Assembly (NCBI GenBank): GCA_051453625.1
Contig: JBOZIK010000001.1
Span: 217,987,732-218,045,214, forward strand
Direction: 5' to 3'
DNA from: Welwitschia mirabilis
Taxonomy: Eukaryota > Gnetophyta > Gnetopsida > Welwitschiales
DNA length: 57,483 bases
The notes beneath the pieces were generated by a model. That model saw only the letters and a program-made list of their open reading frames with translations. It did not search any database and had not been told where the DNA came from. Numbering within the stretch: position 1 is the stretch's first letter; every line of letters starts with the position of its first letter. Shown piece after piece: positions 12,521 to 23,569 of the stretch. Made by a program: the position numbers and the translations under genes.

Positions 12521-12859
12521 ATTTCAAACTTTAGTCCACATGGAAAATAAAAATATCTAATCCCATTTTAAGTATTGAATATTCTGATTTAATCCTCAGA
12601 TGGAGTAATAAGGCTTTAACTTTGAGATGTTTTATATATCCTAAGTTTGAAGCATAGTCTATTGTCTTTAACACTTTAGTCAAAAGAGGCTACAATGTTT
12701 TAATATCAGAAATAAAAGGGAAATTAAATGTTATAAAAGGAAAAAAACCTATCTCACTAATAATTTAGAGGATAAATTAATTTAATTAAATGGGAAAGCT
12801 TTAAGAGATGAGGTTGTAGCATATCACTATGTAGTTAAAGAAATGCAACATTCAAATAA

Positions 12860-13800
12860 GATTTCAAAGGAAGAACTCTGGGATGCATGACTTGGTTATG
12901 TCCCTTGGAAAGGATATGTAATATCAAAGAATTTCTAGACTATTTAAAAGTGAAAACTCTAAAAAGTGAGGCCTACATTTTGAGTAAGGCAACTAGAAAA
13001 CCATTTAAGAAGATTCATTAGAAGTTTAAAGAAAAATTAGAGCTAATACACTCAAATGTTTGTAGGCCCTTATTAGTATAAACATTGATAGGTAATCGTT
13101 ACTTTACTACTTTCACTAATGATTTCATTAAAAAGATGTGGATTAAATACTTTAAATATAAGTCATAAGTATTTAATATCTTTGGGTCTAGAGAAGGTTT
13201 ATTGAAAATGAGATTGACTACAATATAAAAATTTGTTAACTTGATAATGGAGAGGAATATGTCTCAAAGGAATTTAAGAAATACTTTAAAAAATAATAAG
13301 TTAAACATCAAATCACAGTTTTAGGGATGCCACATAAAAATAGTATTTTAGAAAAAATAAAACACTTCTTAATATGGTAAGAGCCATTCTGATTTATAAG
13401 AAGTTACCTGCCTATTTATGGGATGAGACTCTATACACATTTTTCAAGACCATTAATTGTTTACCTGGAAAAGGTAGAGAATCATCCAATGAATTATGGA
13501 CCTAAAATCCTAATAGTGTTTGATGTTTTAGATTATTTGGCTCATTGTATTATGCTTTGATATTGCTCCAAAGCTGAAATAAGTTACATTCACATGCTCA
13601 ACCTAAATTATTTAATGAGCACAAAATACATAAACAAGATTAAAAATGTTCTCTATTAAGTAAAGAAAGATCATGCTTTCTTTGGATGTGTTTTTTCTTA
13701 GTTAGAAGAAGAGCCCTTAACCCTAGATGATAGAGAAAAATCCCATGTGATAAAACATAAAGGAGTTATTTTGGGATATGTTCATGCATAGATTCTAGTA
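12860..13800 (+). pseudogene. Copia-1 integrase remnant
   Basis: The GAG-pre-integrase start is seen as LWDA-stop-LGYVPWKG near 12880 (normally LWHARLGHV). The core follows at 13030-13140: ELIHSNVCRPL, where the first catalytic Asp (HSDV) is Asn, then GNRYFTTFTNDF. Near 13240 GATAATGGAGAGGAATAT encodes DNGEEY, the second catalytic motif, but a one-base insertion just before it shifts the frame. The remaining C-terminal part up to about 13800 is heavily decayed. Many stops are present. Confidence 0.8.
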
Positions 13801-14059
13801 TTCAGAAGCAAATTTAGAAATATGATCACTGTTAACTTTATCAATTGCCTAACACATAACAATAGCTAATTATACAAGACAAGTAAGACTAGGTGGTGTA
13901 TAATATGTCATTTGATGATAATAATTAGAAGGAGACTTTTAATAATGCTCATCTTAATGTAAGGATACCTCAACAAAATCTTAATGGTCAAGGAAGTGGG
14001 GAAGTCTGCTAGCTTTTAAAGGAGATAAGAGTTGATGAAATTAGTAAAACTAGCACTCA

Positions 14060-14159
14060 NNNNNNNNNNNNNNNNNNNNNNNNNNNNNNNNNNNNNNNNN
14101 NNNNNNNNNNNNNNNNNNNNNNNNNNNNNNNNNNNNNNNNNNNNNNNNNNNNNNNNNNN
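14060..14159. other. Assembly gap, 100 N
   Basis: The 29 bases before the gap (14031-14059) are repeated with two mismatches at 14166-14194 after it. This is the signature of contig ends that overlap and were not merged. Confidence 0.9.
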
Positions 14160-14394
14160 ATATGAGTTAATGAAATTAGTAAAACTAGCTCTCAAAGGAA
14201 GGGTTCAATTTACCAAGTAAAAAAGAATGGTAAAGAGAAACCTGCAGATCTTGATCTTACTTACAATGATGATCCTACTAACTTCAAGGAAGCAAATGCG
14301 TTTACATAATGAAGACATGCTGTATGCATGGAACATGAATCACTTATAAAAAATGTCACTTGAAAGCTAATAGACTCATCACTTGGTAGAAAAG

Positions 14395-14494
14395 NNNNNN
14401 NNNNNNNNNNNNNNNNNNNNNNNNNNNNNNNNNNNNNNNNNNNNNNNNNNNNNNNNNNNNNNNNNNNNNNNNNNNNNNNNNNNNNNNNNNNNNN
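14395..14494. other. Assembly gap, 100 N, with 171-base duplicated flanks
   Basis: The sequence 14224-14394 recurs as 14495-14665, equal in length with nine differences by eye, mostly transitions. The pair is probably two haplotype versions of one segment of copia-1. Confidence 0.9.
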
Positions 14495-14689
14495 AGAATG
14501 GTAAAGAGAAACTTGCAGATCTTGATCTTACTTATAATGATGATCATACTAACTTTAAGGAAGCAAATGCATTTACATAATGAAGACATGCTATATGCAT
14601 GGAATATGAATCACTTATAAAAAATGTCACTTGAAAGCTAGTAGACTCATCACTTGGCAGAAAAGTTATAAGAAATAACTTGTTGTTTA

Positions 14690-15180
14690 AGAAAAAGTAT
14701 AGATTTAATCAAATACATGACAAGCACAAGGTAATATTAGTAGCAAAGGTTTCACTCAGAAATAAAGCAGTTACTATAGAGAAGTGTTTGCATTAATAAC
14801 TAAGTGATAGACCATCGAAATCTTGATTACATTACCAACACAGAATGAGTGGAAAATGCATCAAATTAATGTAAAAATCACATTCCTTAATAGGGAATTA
14901 GGAGTAGATATCTCTATGGTTTAATTTAAAGGATTTGAAGTTAAAGAATGGGAGAATAAGATGTGTAAATTTAAGAAGTCTTTATATGGATTGAAATAGG
15001 TATCTTATGCTTGGTATACTAAACTAAAAGATAGCTTAGTAAATTTGTGATTTAACATATGTAATTATCAAGACATAGATTCAAAATTATTTCTTAAGTA
15101 GTCTCATGATAAAAGAACAGATCTCATCATATTTATGGATGACATTTTGATTACTGGAGATAGTGAAATAATAATTTAAA
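14690..15180 (+). pseudogene. Copia-1 reverse transcriptase remnant
   Basis: The RT fingers and palm are visible as GFEVKEWENKMCKFKKSL followed by YGLK, then a stop, then YAWYTKL, matching KKSLYGLKQAxRAWY. The catalytic motif at about 15136-15160 reads FMDDILITG, where most copies have YVDDILITG; both aspartates are retained. Stops at former Gln codons and frameshifts break the chain. Confidence 0.85.
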
Positions 15181-15369
15181 AGGTAAGCAAAGTTTAGCTA
15201 AAGAATTTAATATAACTGAATTAGCCTTAATAAGATACTATTTGGATGTGGAAGTATTGTAGGATGATGGAAATATGCTTCTAAGACAAATGAAGTACAT
15301 TAGTGATATGTTGCAGAAATTTGAAATGAAGGATTCAAAGATAACCCCAACACTAATGGAATAGAATGT

Positions 15370-15960
15370 CAAATTACTAGATAATGAAGAATCTCTAGAT
15401 GCAAATATCACTCTATATTGTAGACTTATGAGAGGCCTCTTATATATTATCAATACTAGATTTGACATTTTGTATGTAGTTGAAGTGTTAACAAGATATA
15501 TGGAAAAACCAAAAGAACACCATTACAACATAATAATTTAGATTCTTAAGTACCTAAAGAAGATAAGAGATCTTAGCCTTAAATTTAAAAGGAATGAAAA
15601 GTTCAAGCTAGTAACATACTCATATTTAGATTTTAGTAGATGTAGGGATACTAAGAGATCTATAATAGGATACTTAACTTTCTTAAGGTCAAAATCAATC
15701 TCATGGAGATTAAAAAGACAATAAATTGTGTGAGATTCTTTAGTAGAAGTAATGTACATTGGTACATCAAAAACAAGTAAGGAGATCATTTGGATGAGAA
15801 ATCTATTAGAGGTTGTAAATGTTACTCAAAAAGGACTTACAATATTATATGTTGATAATCAATCTATAATCCATATAATAAATAATCTAGTATTCCATGA
15901 TAGGAAAAAAATCACATACTTACAAAAGTCAATAAAATATGGGAACTTTTTCAAAATGTA
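15370..15960 (+). pseudogene. Copia-1 RNase H remnant
   Basis: The 3' end of pol shows MRGLLYIINTRFDILY (normally GSLLYLTxTRPDIxYAV), then EHHYNIII, then SRCRDTKRSIIGYLTFL, the DRKSTSGYxFxL region, and finally ILYVDNQSIIHIINN and KITYLQKSIKYGNF, matching DNxSAIxLxxNP..RTKHIDIRYHF. The frame is open from 15752 to 15961. Stops occur upstream. Assignment to Ty1/copia RNase H is secure. Confidence 0.85.
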
Positions 15961-16382
15961 ATCATTGATGTACAAGATGTTCTAACTACTAAATAATTTG
16001 TAGACATTTTGAGAAAGTTTCTTGGAAGAATGAAGTTACATATTTCAGAGATCATCTAAGTTTATGAGTCTATACTAATTATGTAGCATTTTATTTTAAA
16101 AGCTTGACTATCTAGTGGATGAAAACCATTTGAGCCATTGATGGTTTCTATTTATAGTTTTAGCGCTATTCGATTACATTTTAGATAGGATCACATATGT
16201 GATTATGAGGAGGACCTACTAATTGAAGTACCAAATTATAATCTAGAAGGCACTTTAGATATCTTCCTAGATTAGTATTTACATTTGCATGGGGTTTTTC
16301 TTCTTGATACTCTAGTTTTTCTAAAAAATATTTAGTTGTAAATTCATCATCATTACATGTTAACATGACCTTCTAAATTTAT

Positions 16383-16400
16383 AAGGGGAATTAAAGACCC
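16383..16400 (+). promoter_or_regulatory. Copia-1 candidate polypurine tract
   Basis: AAGGGGAATTAAAGA lies just before the 3' LTR, where plus-strand DNA priming takes place. It is interrupted by TT, so it is probably degraded. Confidence 0.55.
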
Positions 16401-16401
16401 A

Positions 16402-16705
16402 TCAGTCTTATGTTAGTTTGTAAGATTATAGTATTTTATTATTTTAGTAGTAACAACATTTGTTTTAACTATTTTATTTTATACATATATATTTTACCTT
16501 AATGAGTCAATGGAACATGGACCACTACCTTAGGACATATGTAATATGAGGTACTAACTCTCCTATATATAGAATAAGGTCTGTGTAATTTAATCGATTA
16601 TATTTCAGTCACTTCTTCTAATATAAGAGTTTGAAATTTGGTCTCTTTACTAAATACTTCTTTTTTGTTATCTTCATGCATAATGGCCTCTAGATCCTTC
16701 TAACA
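16402..16705 (+). repeat. Copia-1 3' LTR
   Basis: This is the partner of the LTR at 10271. It ends in CTAACA, the usual copia terminus, and contains TGTTAG at 16411 that would pair with it. Beyond 16705 the sequence is gypsy-1-like gag linker on the minus strand, so the element boundary is sharp. Confidence 0.85.
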
Positions 16706-18100
16706 TTTTATTCTTATTATTATTATTATATTCTTGATCATTTCTCATAGGGTAATAAGGTCTTAAAAAATTATCATTATTTAATTATTATATGAAATTT
16801 TTATGTTCTTTATCAATTTTTTTAGGAATTTCCTTTTTTAAAATTTCCCCCTCACTTACTGTAGTTTTTATATATTTTCTTAACTTCCAATTTGTATTAA
16901 GAGGTTTTCCAAATCTAGTTTTTATTATAGCAACTCTTGTATTCTTGTATTAGGTTCAAGTTAAGCTAGTAGTTGATTTTTATAATACTTATTTTTATTT
17001 ATTTAATAGATTTTATACTTTCATACTTACTTTTCCAATTTTTAAAGTATTCATTTATTTGATATGGATTTTCATTTTCTAAAAATTCTTATAAGGCACA
17101 TTTTTTAGAGTTTTTTTGAACTTCTTTATCTAGAAGGATAGGGAGTTGGCTTATTTACAAATTTAAGTTTGTAATTTTTTTTTCTTCATAGATATATCTT
17201 AATTATTCACATGTAATTATTCCACATAGCCATTGTATAATGAGAACTCAATGATTTCATGATTAAATTCTTAGTAACGTATACATAAGTTAGGCTCCTT
17301 ATCTTTCATAAAAGATCCCTTATTTTCACTTAATTCATTAACATACTTTTTGATTTCTTTTGTATATTATCCAATTAGTTTTTTGCATTTTTAATTTGAT
17401 GCATCTTTTTATCCTTCTTTTGATTTCCACATTCTCTTTCATGTTCCATACTTGAATCATTTTATAAATATATGAGGTAACATGTCATATAATAGAAATA
17501 TTTCAACTTCTAGTGCTTCCGTTTCTTAAGAAGTCCATAGTTTCTAGAGTTTATCTATTTAGAAATTATTTATTATTTTTCTTTCATCTATGTTATCATT
17601 AAGACATATTAATAATAAAATAATATATTTATGATAGAACTCATTAAAATTTTCACATGGACTTTATTCAACACTTATTATTTGGTCTCTCAAATTGTCT
17701 AAAACACTTAAAGGTTGATATTCTTTCAAAAATATCATTTTAATATTATTATAACTTCTAATAATTTATTTTAGAAGCCTATGATACTAAAGATTTAGAT
17801 CTCCTTTTAATAAAGATCTAAAGTTTTTCACTATTTATTTTTAAATACTTAGGTAAGAAAATTGAGATGTAGCATAGGTATTTGACATTTTTAACCTAAA
17901 AGTTTACACCAAAGTGATATTAATATTTTTTTATTTTGGTAAAGGTTAAAAATCCTCTTCTATCTGTAGGACTAAATTCTTTAGGTTTGGTTAGATAAAG
18001 CATTGATAATGTAACGAAATTTGTAACCTCTTCACAAAGAACTTGATTAGTAAGTATTTTAGGATTCTTAGTTTTAATTTTTTATTTTTCCTTCTTTTAT
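16706..18100 (-). pseudogene. Gypsy-1 gag and gag-pol linker remnant
   Basis: The minus strand at about 17450-18000 gives LDNLRDQIISVE, SPCENFNEFYHKYIILLL and ERKIINNF, resembling the retrotransposon gag pattern of plant Athila/Tat elements (L(R)xxIxxxxQxxxESxxEYWERF). Closer to the copia insertion, at 17100-17160, VNKPTPYPSR resembles the proline-rich linker before the protease. This piece has the same strand and order as the pol part at 6740-10270, so copia-1 separates the two. Stops are abundant. A (TTA)n stretch at about 16713-16733 follows the LTR. Confidence 0.65.
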
Positions 18101-19500
18101 TTCTTCCATCATGTTGTTTAGTTTTGTTTTATTATTAAGCTTTCTTAAATAATCATTCAACCTAACTTATTTATTACCTTTTGTTCAAGCTCATCTTCAA
18201 ACCCTCAATACTCCTCTTTAATAGTAATGATAATAGCGTTATTAAAGTTTAAAATTGTTTATAAAATTTAGATATCATATAATATCTACTAAAGTAATGT
18301 CTTCATCTTTCCTTAATCTCTTTTAAAATTTATAATTTTAATAGATGATGGTGGTATCTTCATTTTTAACTTAACATTTGATCACTTAAATGCTAAATTA
18401 TCTTAAAAGATGATTCTACCTAATAGCAGTACCAAAATGTTTGTTCACAAAATATCTAATATAATAAAATCTTTTGATATTTATTTTAATATTAAATGAC
18501 ATAATTCTAGTATATTTAACAATCAAACCATGTAAATACCATTCTTTTATGTGATCAAAGTTATCTTAAGATGAAACATTTATTTTAATTTTTTCTTGTA
18601 CATATTTATAAGCATTGAAGAAAATATTATCATTAAAACCCCAATTGAAAGCACTTAAAATTCTAAAGAGAAGTTCAAATAATGTTCTAATAGTTTTCTT
18701 TTCTAAAACGCAATGTATTGAGATTTGAATGAAGTTAAAAGCCACTACCATCACAAATAAATTAGAAAGGAATTAAGCAATTTAGTAGAAAAATGCATAA
18801 AATCTCCTTCTCAAGAAAGAGATCATGAAATCATTTAAAGCAAAAATTTCCAATATCTTAATGAAAACAAAAAAAATTATTTATAGATCTTACTAGGATA
18901 ATACTACAAGTAATCTATTTGAATAAAAGATAATTCTCTTATATAGCTTACCAAGTGAGACTACTAGTAAAATCCTTGAAGGAATTTAGTAAACATTTAG
19001 AAGAAAAAAAGGCTATTATTTTAGATAAATAAAGCATGAAATTAGTTGCATAGTAATCCTTTTATAAGAACTTAAAAGAAGAAAAATAGAAGTTAAAAAA
19101 ATTACCCTCCTTTTATTTTGAGGAATCTTCATTTACAAATCCAAAACTGACTCTTAATAGTTAGAGAGTATTTAGGGCCACACACCCTCTTTTCCTTCTC
19201 AGTTGGATCATTTTTTTCTTAGGAACCTTTCATATTATAATAGTTTTTTTAGTTTAAGTAAACTAAAGTAAACAAAAATAATACTAAGCTTATTAATTAA
19301 AATAAATAGTAAGTATTAAGTTTTTGATGCTTGTTTTAATCAAATAATAAAACAATTATTATCTTTTCTATGTGAGAAGATATAAAAATTAAGTTTTATT
19401 AATAACATAGAGTGATGAAAGTTGAAACATTAGCATAGAAGTTTTATTAGCCTAATCATTCCCTAGTTACATAAGTATTCAAAGGTACCTAAAAGATAGA
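18100..19500. other. Unassigned, possible gypsy-1 5' region
   Basis: No domain is recognisable. A less AT-rich stretch at 19165-19215 (CCACACACCCTCTTTTCC) could belong to the 5' untranslated region or LTR of gypsy-1 on the minus strand, but no second copy exists in the window for comparison. Confidence 0.35.
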
Positions 19501-19503
19501 TGT

Positions 19504-20232
19504 TGTTAACATGCAAAAATTAATATTTAAATCAAGTATTTCAGGATAATTTAGCTTGGGAAAGATATTGAATCAGTCAATTCTATCATGAAATTTTGTC
19601 TTTTGTTAGATTTATCATGAATTATGAATTTATGCACTTTTATATGATAAATCTAGATACTTAACAACATCATGAAGCATCCTGCATAATCTAAAGCCAA
19701 TCTAATAGAAAAAACCAACTGTTCGAGTGGGTGTATGTGGTGGCATTATTCTTATGAATAAATTAGCTTCAAACTAACATTCTGCACTTATTATGAACTT
19801 GCACATGGAATGTAGTTATGGACACTATTAGTTACTACATACTAGTCAACTAATATCTTCCAAGCCATGTGGCATTGACATGATAACATATGGCATTAAT
19901 ATGACAGACATGCAACAATGATATGATAGCGAAGTAATTAGCATAAATGATAGTAGTATGTGATGGTGGCATTAATACATATTGCAGTAGAATAAATTAG
20001 AAGCATTTAGACTCAAGGCCATATGTTAAAAAAATTATGATTATTTTCCATCAAATACTACATGATGAAGATTCTACCTAATGCTATAAGGTAAAATCTT
20101 TTCCACTAAGTGCTACCTGATAAAGAATCTATGTGATGCTACATATTAAAATCTTTTCCACCAAATTCTACATGGTAAAGACTTTACTTAATACTATAGG
20201 ATAGAATATTTTTTACCAAATGCTACATTATG
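19504..20232 (+). repeat. LTR A of the gypsy cluster (truncated)
   Basis: It begins TGTTAACATGCAAAAATTAA and aligns with LTR B (26025) and LTR C (31162) over about 730 bases. Shared parts are the stretch with GACATG and GGCATTAA motifs and a tandem array of roughly 55-base units at the right. It stops at a 100-N gap. The sequence after the gap is not the LTR tail, so either the LTR is truncated or the gap hides more than 100 bases. Confidence 0.75.
20043..20232 (+). repeat. LTR A minisatellite, about 3.5 units of 55 bases
   Basis: Each unit starts with TTTTCCA(T/C)(C/T)AA and carries GCTACATGATGAAGATTCTA and GCTATAAGGTAAAATC. Units are degenerate relative to each other. Confidence 0.8.
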
Positions 20233-20332
20233 NNNNNNNNNNNNNNNNNNNNNNNNNNNNNNNNNNNNNNNNNNNNNNNNNNNNNNNNNNNNNNNNNNNN
20301 NNNNNNNNNNNNNNNNNNNNNNNNNNNNNNNN
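20233..20332. other. Assembly gap, 100 N
   Basis: Unlike most of the other 100-N gaps here, this one shows no duplicated flanks. It separates LTR A from gypsy-2 sequence. Confidence 0.9.
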
Positions 20333-20519
20333 GAAAATCTAGAACCAAATTTTACCTAAATATAATCCTTGATGCCCTACAATTTCAACTGCAATTAGAG
20401 AAAAACACTTTAAATAATCCTTACTAGACTCAGAATCTGGCATTAACCTACTTTTTTATGGTACTTACAAAGAAATAGCCTTAGAGAGTCCTAAAAACAT
20501 TAAATTCCAATTCTATCTT

Positions 20520-20700
20520 ATCATCAATACCTTGAAAATATCATTAGAAGTAATTAAAGATGTCATTGTTAAGGTTGATAGCTATTATTTTATAGTAGAC
20601 TTTGTGGTTATAGATATGAAAAATTGACTAATCAATCAATCCCCATTATCCTATAAAGACTAGTTAATGTAGTGCAATAAACTAGATTTAAAACTAAGTT
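20520..20700 (+). pseudogene. Gypsy-2 aspartic protease region remnant
   Basis: The frame reads DVIVKVDSYYFIVDFVVIDM and then, after a stop and a shift, IPIIL. Plant Athila/Tat proteases have DVLVKVDxFxFPVDFxVLDM...PIILGRPFL at this place. The catalytic DxGA motif should lie upstream and is not readable. Downstream at about 20910-20935 LKLKLKPLS recalls the PKLELKPLP linker before RT. Confidence 0.75.
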
Positions 20701-21389
20701 AAAAACTTAGTTATAATTCTTCCACAAATAGAACTTCCACTGATGCTTACTAAATTGAATGCTACAAACTAAAGAAAATGAAAAGAGAAATAATAAGGAG
20801 TTGAGAAATTGGTTTTAGAACTTCATTATAAAGTTGAAAGCAAGCAAGCTCTAAGTGACTTAATTTGTCATCTTAGAAGTCTTTACTTAACCATATACAA
20901 TATTATTCTAAAATTGAAACTCAAACCATTAAGTGTTAAAGCATGGATTATGGTGTTATAATATCATTCACCATTTGAGTGTTGGTGAAATTAATAGTTA
21001 CTTATTCCAAAGCCTTATAATAAAATTAGAAAGTATGAACGAAATTTGTAAGATTCATAAAACTATTAGGACTATGAATCAATGAACTAATTAAATCCAC
21101 TAAGTGACCAAAGCAAAATTGTATAGTGAATTATCTCTTAATAATTTCTAGTAAAAAATTGAATTTAAAACTAACAATCATAAGAAAATAACTCTAAATT
21201 ATAAAATTAATAAGATGTACATTACATTAAATATAAAGGAATATGAAGGATTCCTTAAATTCTTTAAAAATAAGATTACTTCCTAAGAAAGTACTTATAA
21301 GGAAATTACATCTTAACACTCTAGAGGCTTCATGCTTTGCCAATATAAATGATGATTAGGATTTAAGGTCATTTTATACGTAAGGATAG

Positions 21390-21910
21390 GGTTCTGGTGG
21401 TTGAGAGCCTTTAGCTCATAGCATTAGATAGAATCTTTATCATCTAGTGGGTAGATAAGATTTTGTCTTGTAGCATTTGATGTAGGTTGTCCTATAGCAT
21501 TAGAAAGATAATATTTTATTCTTAAGTATTAGGTAGAATATTCATCATTTAGCATTTGATGAAGATTTTCTTATAGCATTTGTTGAAGATCATCACATAG
21601 TGCTAGGTAAAATCTTCATTATGATGAATCCAACATGTGGCCTTTAAGCTAGATTCCTCTACCAACTAATGCTATCACCACATGTCTCTAACACCACCTT
21701 CGTATGTTTTTACCACATGTTTACCAATGCTACTACTACGTATTACCTCTTCATTTTTTCATTATCATAGTTGTTTTAAGTAAATTTATGTTCATTTTCT
21801 AACATAATAGTAGGATTAATTATTTTTAATGCGATGAAATTGCTACCTAGCAATGATGTAATTAAACATGTGGATAAAATAGAGGATCTCATGCTTGACT
21901 AAGAATCAAC
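21390..21910 (-). repeat. Inverted fragment of the gypsy cluster LTR
   Basis: Read on the minus strand, this stretch contains the same minisatellite units as LTRs A, B and C (for example ATTTGATGAAGAT on the plus strand at 21550-21562 and 21579-21594), and the upstream part with CATGTGG-type motifs at 21630-21740. It interrupts gypsy-2 between its protease and RT remnants, so it is a separate insertion or rearrangement. Confidence 0.7.
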
Positions 21911-22389
21911 CACATTCAATAAAGAAATACTCACTTCTAACTTTTTTCATGAGATTGACTTGAAAATTACCACTTAAAATGAGTTGTTCATTAAACTTAA
22001 GGTACTTTTACATAACCTCAAATATGCATCTTTCAAAAGTGACTCTATCTTTTTAATGGTCATTAGTTCCCTTTTATTCCCTTCATAAGAAATTAAATTA
22101 TTAAATATTTTAAGAAAATACAAATAAACCATTGGTTGAACCTTAGTAGATATTAGACACATTGATATCATTCTTTTTTTTTTCTTTGCACTACATCTAC
22201 CTTAAAGAAAATGCTAAAACTTTTATTATCAAAGAAGAATTAATCTAACTTTTAAAAAAATACTGAAAAATAAGGTAATCAAATGCCAAGTAACAAAATA
22301 ATCTATGTCATTTTTAATAATAAATGAATAAATATCACTCAAATTATGACTAAGAAGTCTATAATAACCTTATCACATAATTAAAAAAA

Positions 22390-22760
22390 AGCACTTATTC
22401 CCACTAGGCTAGCTATGAGATGGATAATGTGCATCAATTATAGACAACATGATGGTATCATTAGGAAAGAACATTTTTCTTTCTCATTCTTTACTATATT
22501 CTTAAATACCTTACTAGACATATTTATTACTACTTTTTGGATGGATATTATGGTTACAATTAAATTAAAATACTTTAAACTATTAGAAAAAAAGCCATGT
22601 TTAATTATCCTTATGAAACTTTCACACATAAATGAATGCCTTTCCATTTTTGTAATGNNNNNNNNNNTTTTTTAGATTCATTGAAGAATTAAACTGAATC
22701 AAATGTCATTTTATGATAAACTAAGGGATAGTTTTAGGTAACATTATATCTTCCAAGGAA
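22390..22760 (+). pseudogene. Gypsy-2 reverse transcriptase remnant
   Basis: The frame 22415-22657 gives RWIMCINYRQHDGIIRKEHF, matching WRMCIDYRxLNxxTRKDHF of plant gypsy RT, and goes on into the FYCFLDGYSGYN region in decayed form. It then enters a 10-N gap. After the gap KCHFMIN and GIVLGNIISSKEIQVDHTKV mark the end of the palm. Around 70 codons expected between these parts, including the catalytic FMDD motif, are not in the sequence. Confidence 0.85.
22658..22667. other. Assembly gap, 10 N, inside gypsy-2 RT
   Basis: Comparison with the RT pattern suggests about 200 bases are missing between the two sides, so either the true gap is longer than ten bases or the element has a deletion here. 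Confidence 0.9.
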
Positions 22761-22799
22761 ATTCAAGTAGATCATACTAAGGTATCCTTAATAACCCAC

Positions 22800-23560
22800 A
22801 TTTTAATTACTCAAAATCAAGAAGACATTAGATTGTTATTAGGACATGTAGGTTATTATAGAATATTAGTTAAATATTTTAGTAGGATTTTCAAACCTTT
22901 TTGTAATTTCTTTAGTAATGATATCCCTTTTAAATAGATTCAAGAGTGTTAACAAGCCTTTAATAAGTTCAAGGAAAAAATAACCACAACACCATTGTCC
23001 AATATCTAATTTAAGATTATCTTTTTGATTAATCTATGATGCTAGTGATTCCATTGTTTGTGTCATATTGGCATAGAAAATAGATTAAAAAAAACTAATG
23101 ATAATCTTATATCTAAGCAAAACATTAAGTGACACATAACTCAAATATGTGGTCACTAAGAAGTAATCCTTTGATATTTTATTTATGTTGGAAAATTTTA
23201 GGTAGTACTTGCTAGGATCTAAGATTATTATTTACACAGATGATTTACTCTTAGGCCACCACTTTTTTAAAAACTGCTCCAAGGTTAGGCTAATTTTCTA
23301 GATTCTGTTACTTTAATAATTTTATCTAGAAGTTAAGAATTAAAAGGATTTCAACAATGTTGTAACTAATCATGTATCTTATATAATGAAAAAAAAGTCT
23401 CACAAAATCCTTTTCATTGATGAAACTTTTCTAAATAAAAACTTTTCTCTATATTAAAGGAACCTTGGTTTACTAATATTATGAATCACCTAGTTTCTAA
23501 GATTACTCCTTTACACTAGAATTTCAATGATAAGAAGAAATTCCTAAGTGAAGTTTAGTG
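22800..23560 (+). pseudogene. Gypsy-2 RNase H region remnant
   Basis: After DIRLLLGHVGYYRILVKYFS (the RSFLGHAGFYRRFIKDFS connection) comes IFKPFCNFF and then a decayed RNase H domain. Its downstream limit is given by EPWFTNIMNHLVSKITP near 23455-23515, equivalent to the TPWFADIVNYL phrase that follows RNase H in this group. Catalytic residues cannot be assigned because stops and shifts are dense. Confidence 0.75.
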
Positions 23561-23569
23561 TTTCTTTTT

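Larger units (their letters stand above)
10271..16705 (+). mobile_element. Copia-1, dead Ty1/copia element with both LTRs
   Basis: This is a structurally complete but inactive Ty1/copia retrotransposon of about 6.4 kb including two 100-N gaps. It has two LTRs of about 305 bases, a primer-binding site matching initiator Met-tRNA, gag with a zinc knuckle, protease, integrase, RT and RNase H in Ty1/copia order, and a purine-rich tract before the 3' LTR. Minus-strand gypsy-1 sequence lies on both sides, so copia-1 is nested in gypsy-1. By eye the LTRs differ at about a fifth of their positions, which suggests an old insertion. No convincing 5-base target duplication is visible. Confidence 0.9.

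Noticed and set aside
14060-14494. Biological tandem duplication inside copia-1
   Set aside because: Both copies end exactly at N gaps, as at other gaps in the window, so an assembly overlap is the simpler explanation.
16181-16366. 61-codon minus-strand frame before the copia-1 3' LTR
   Set aside because: It is antisense to the 3' untranslated part of copia-1 and shows no family similarity.
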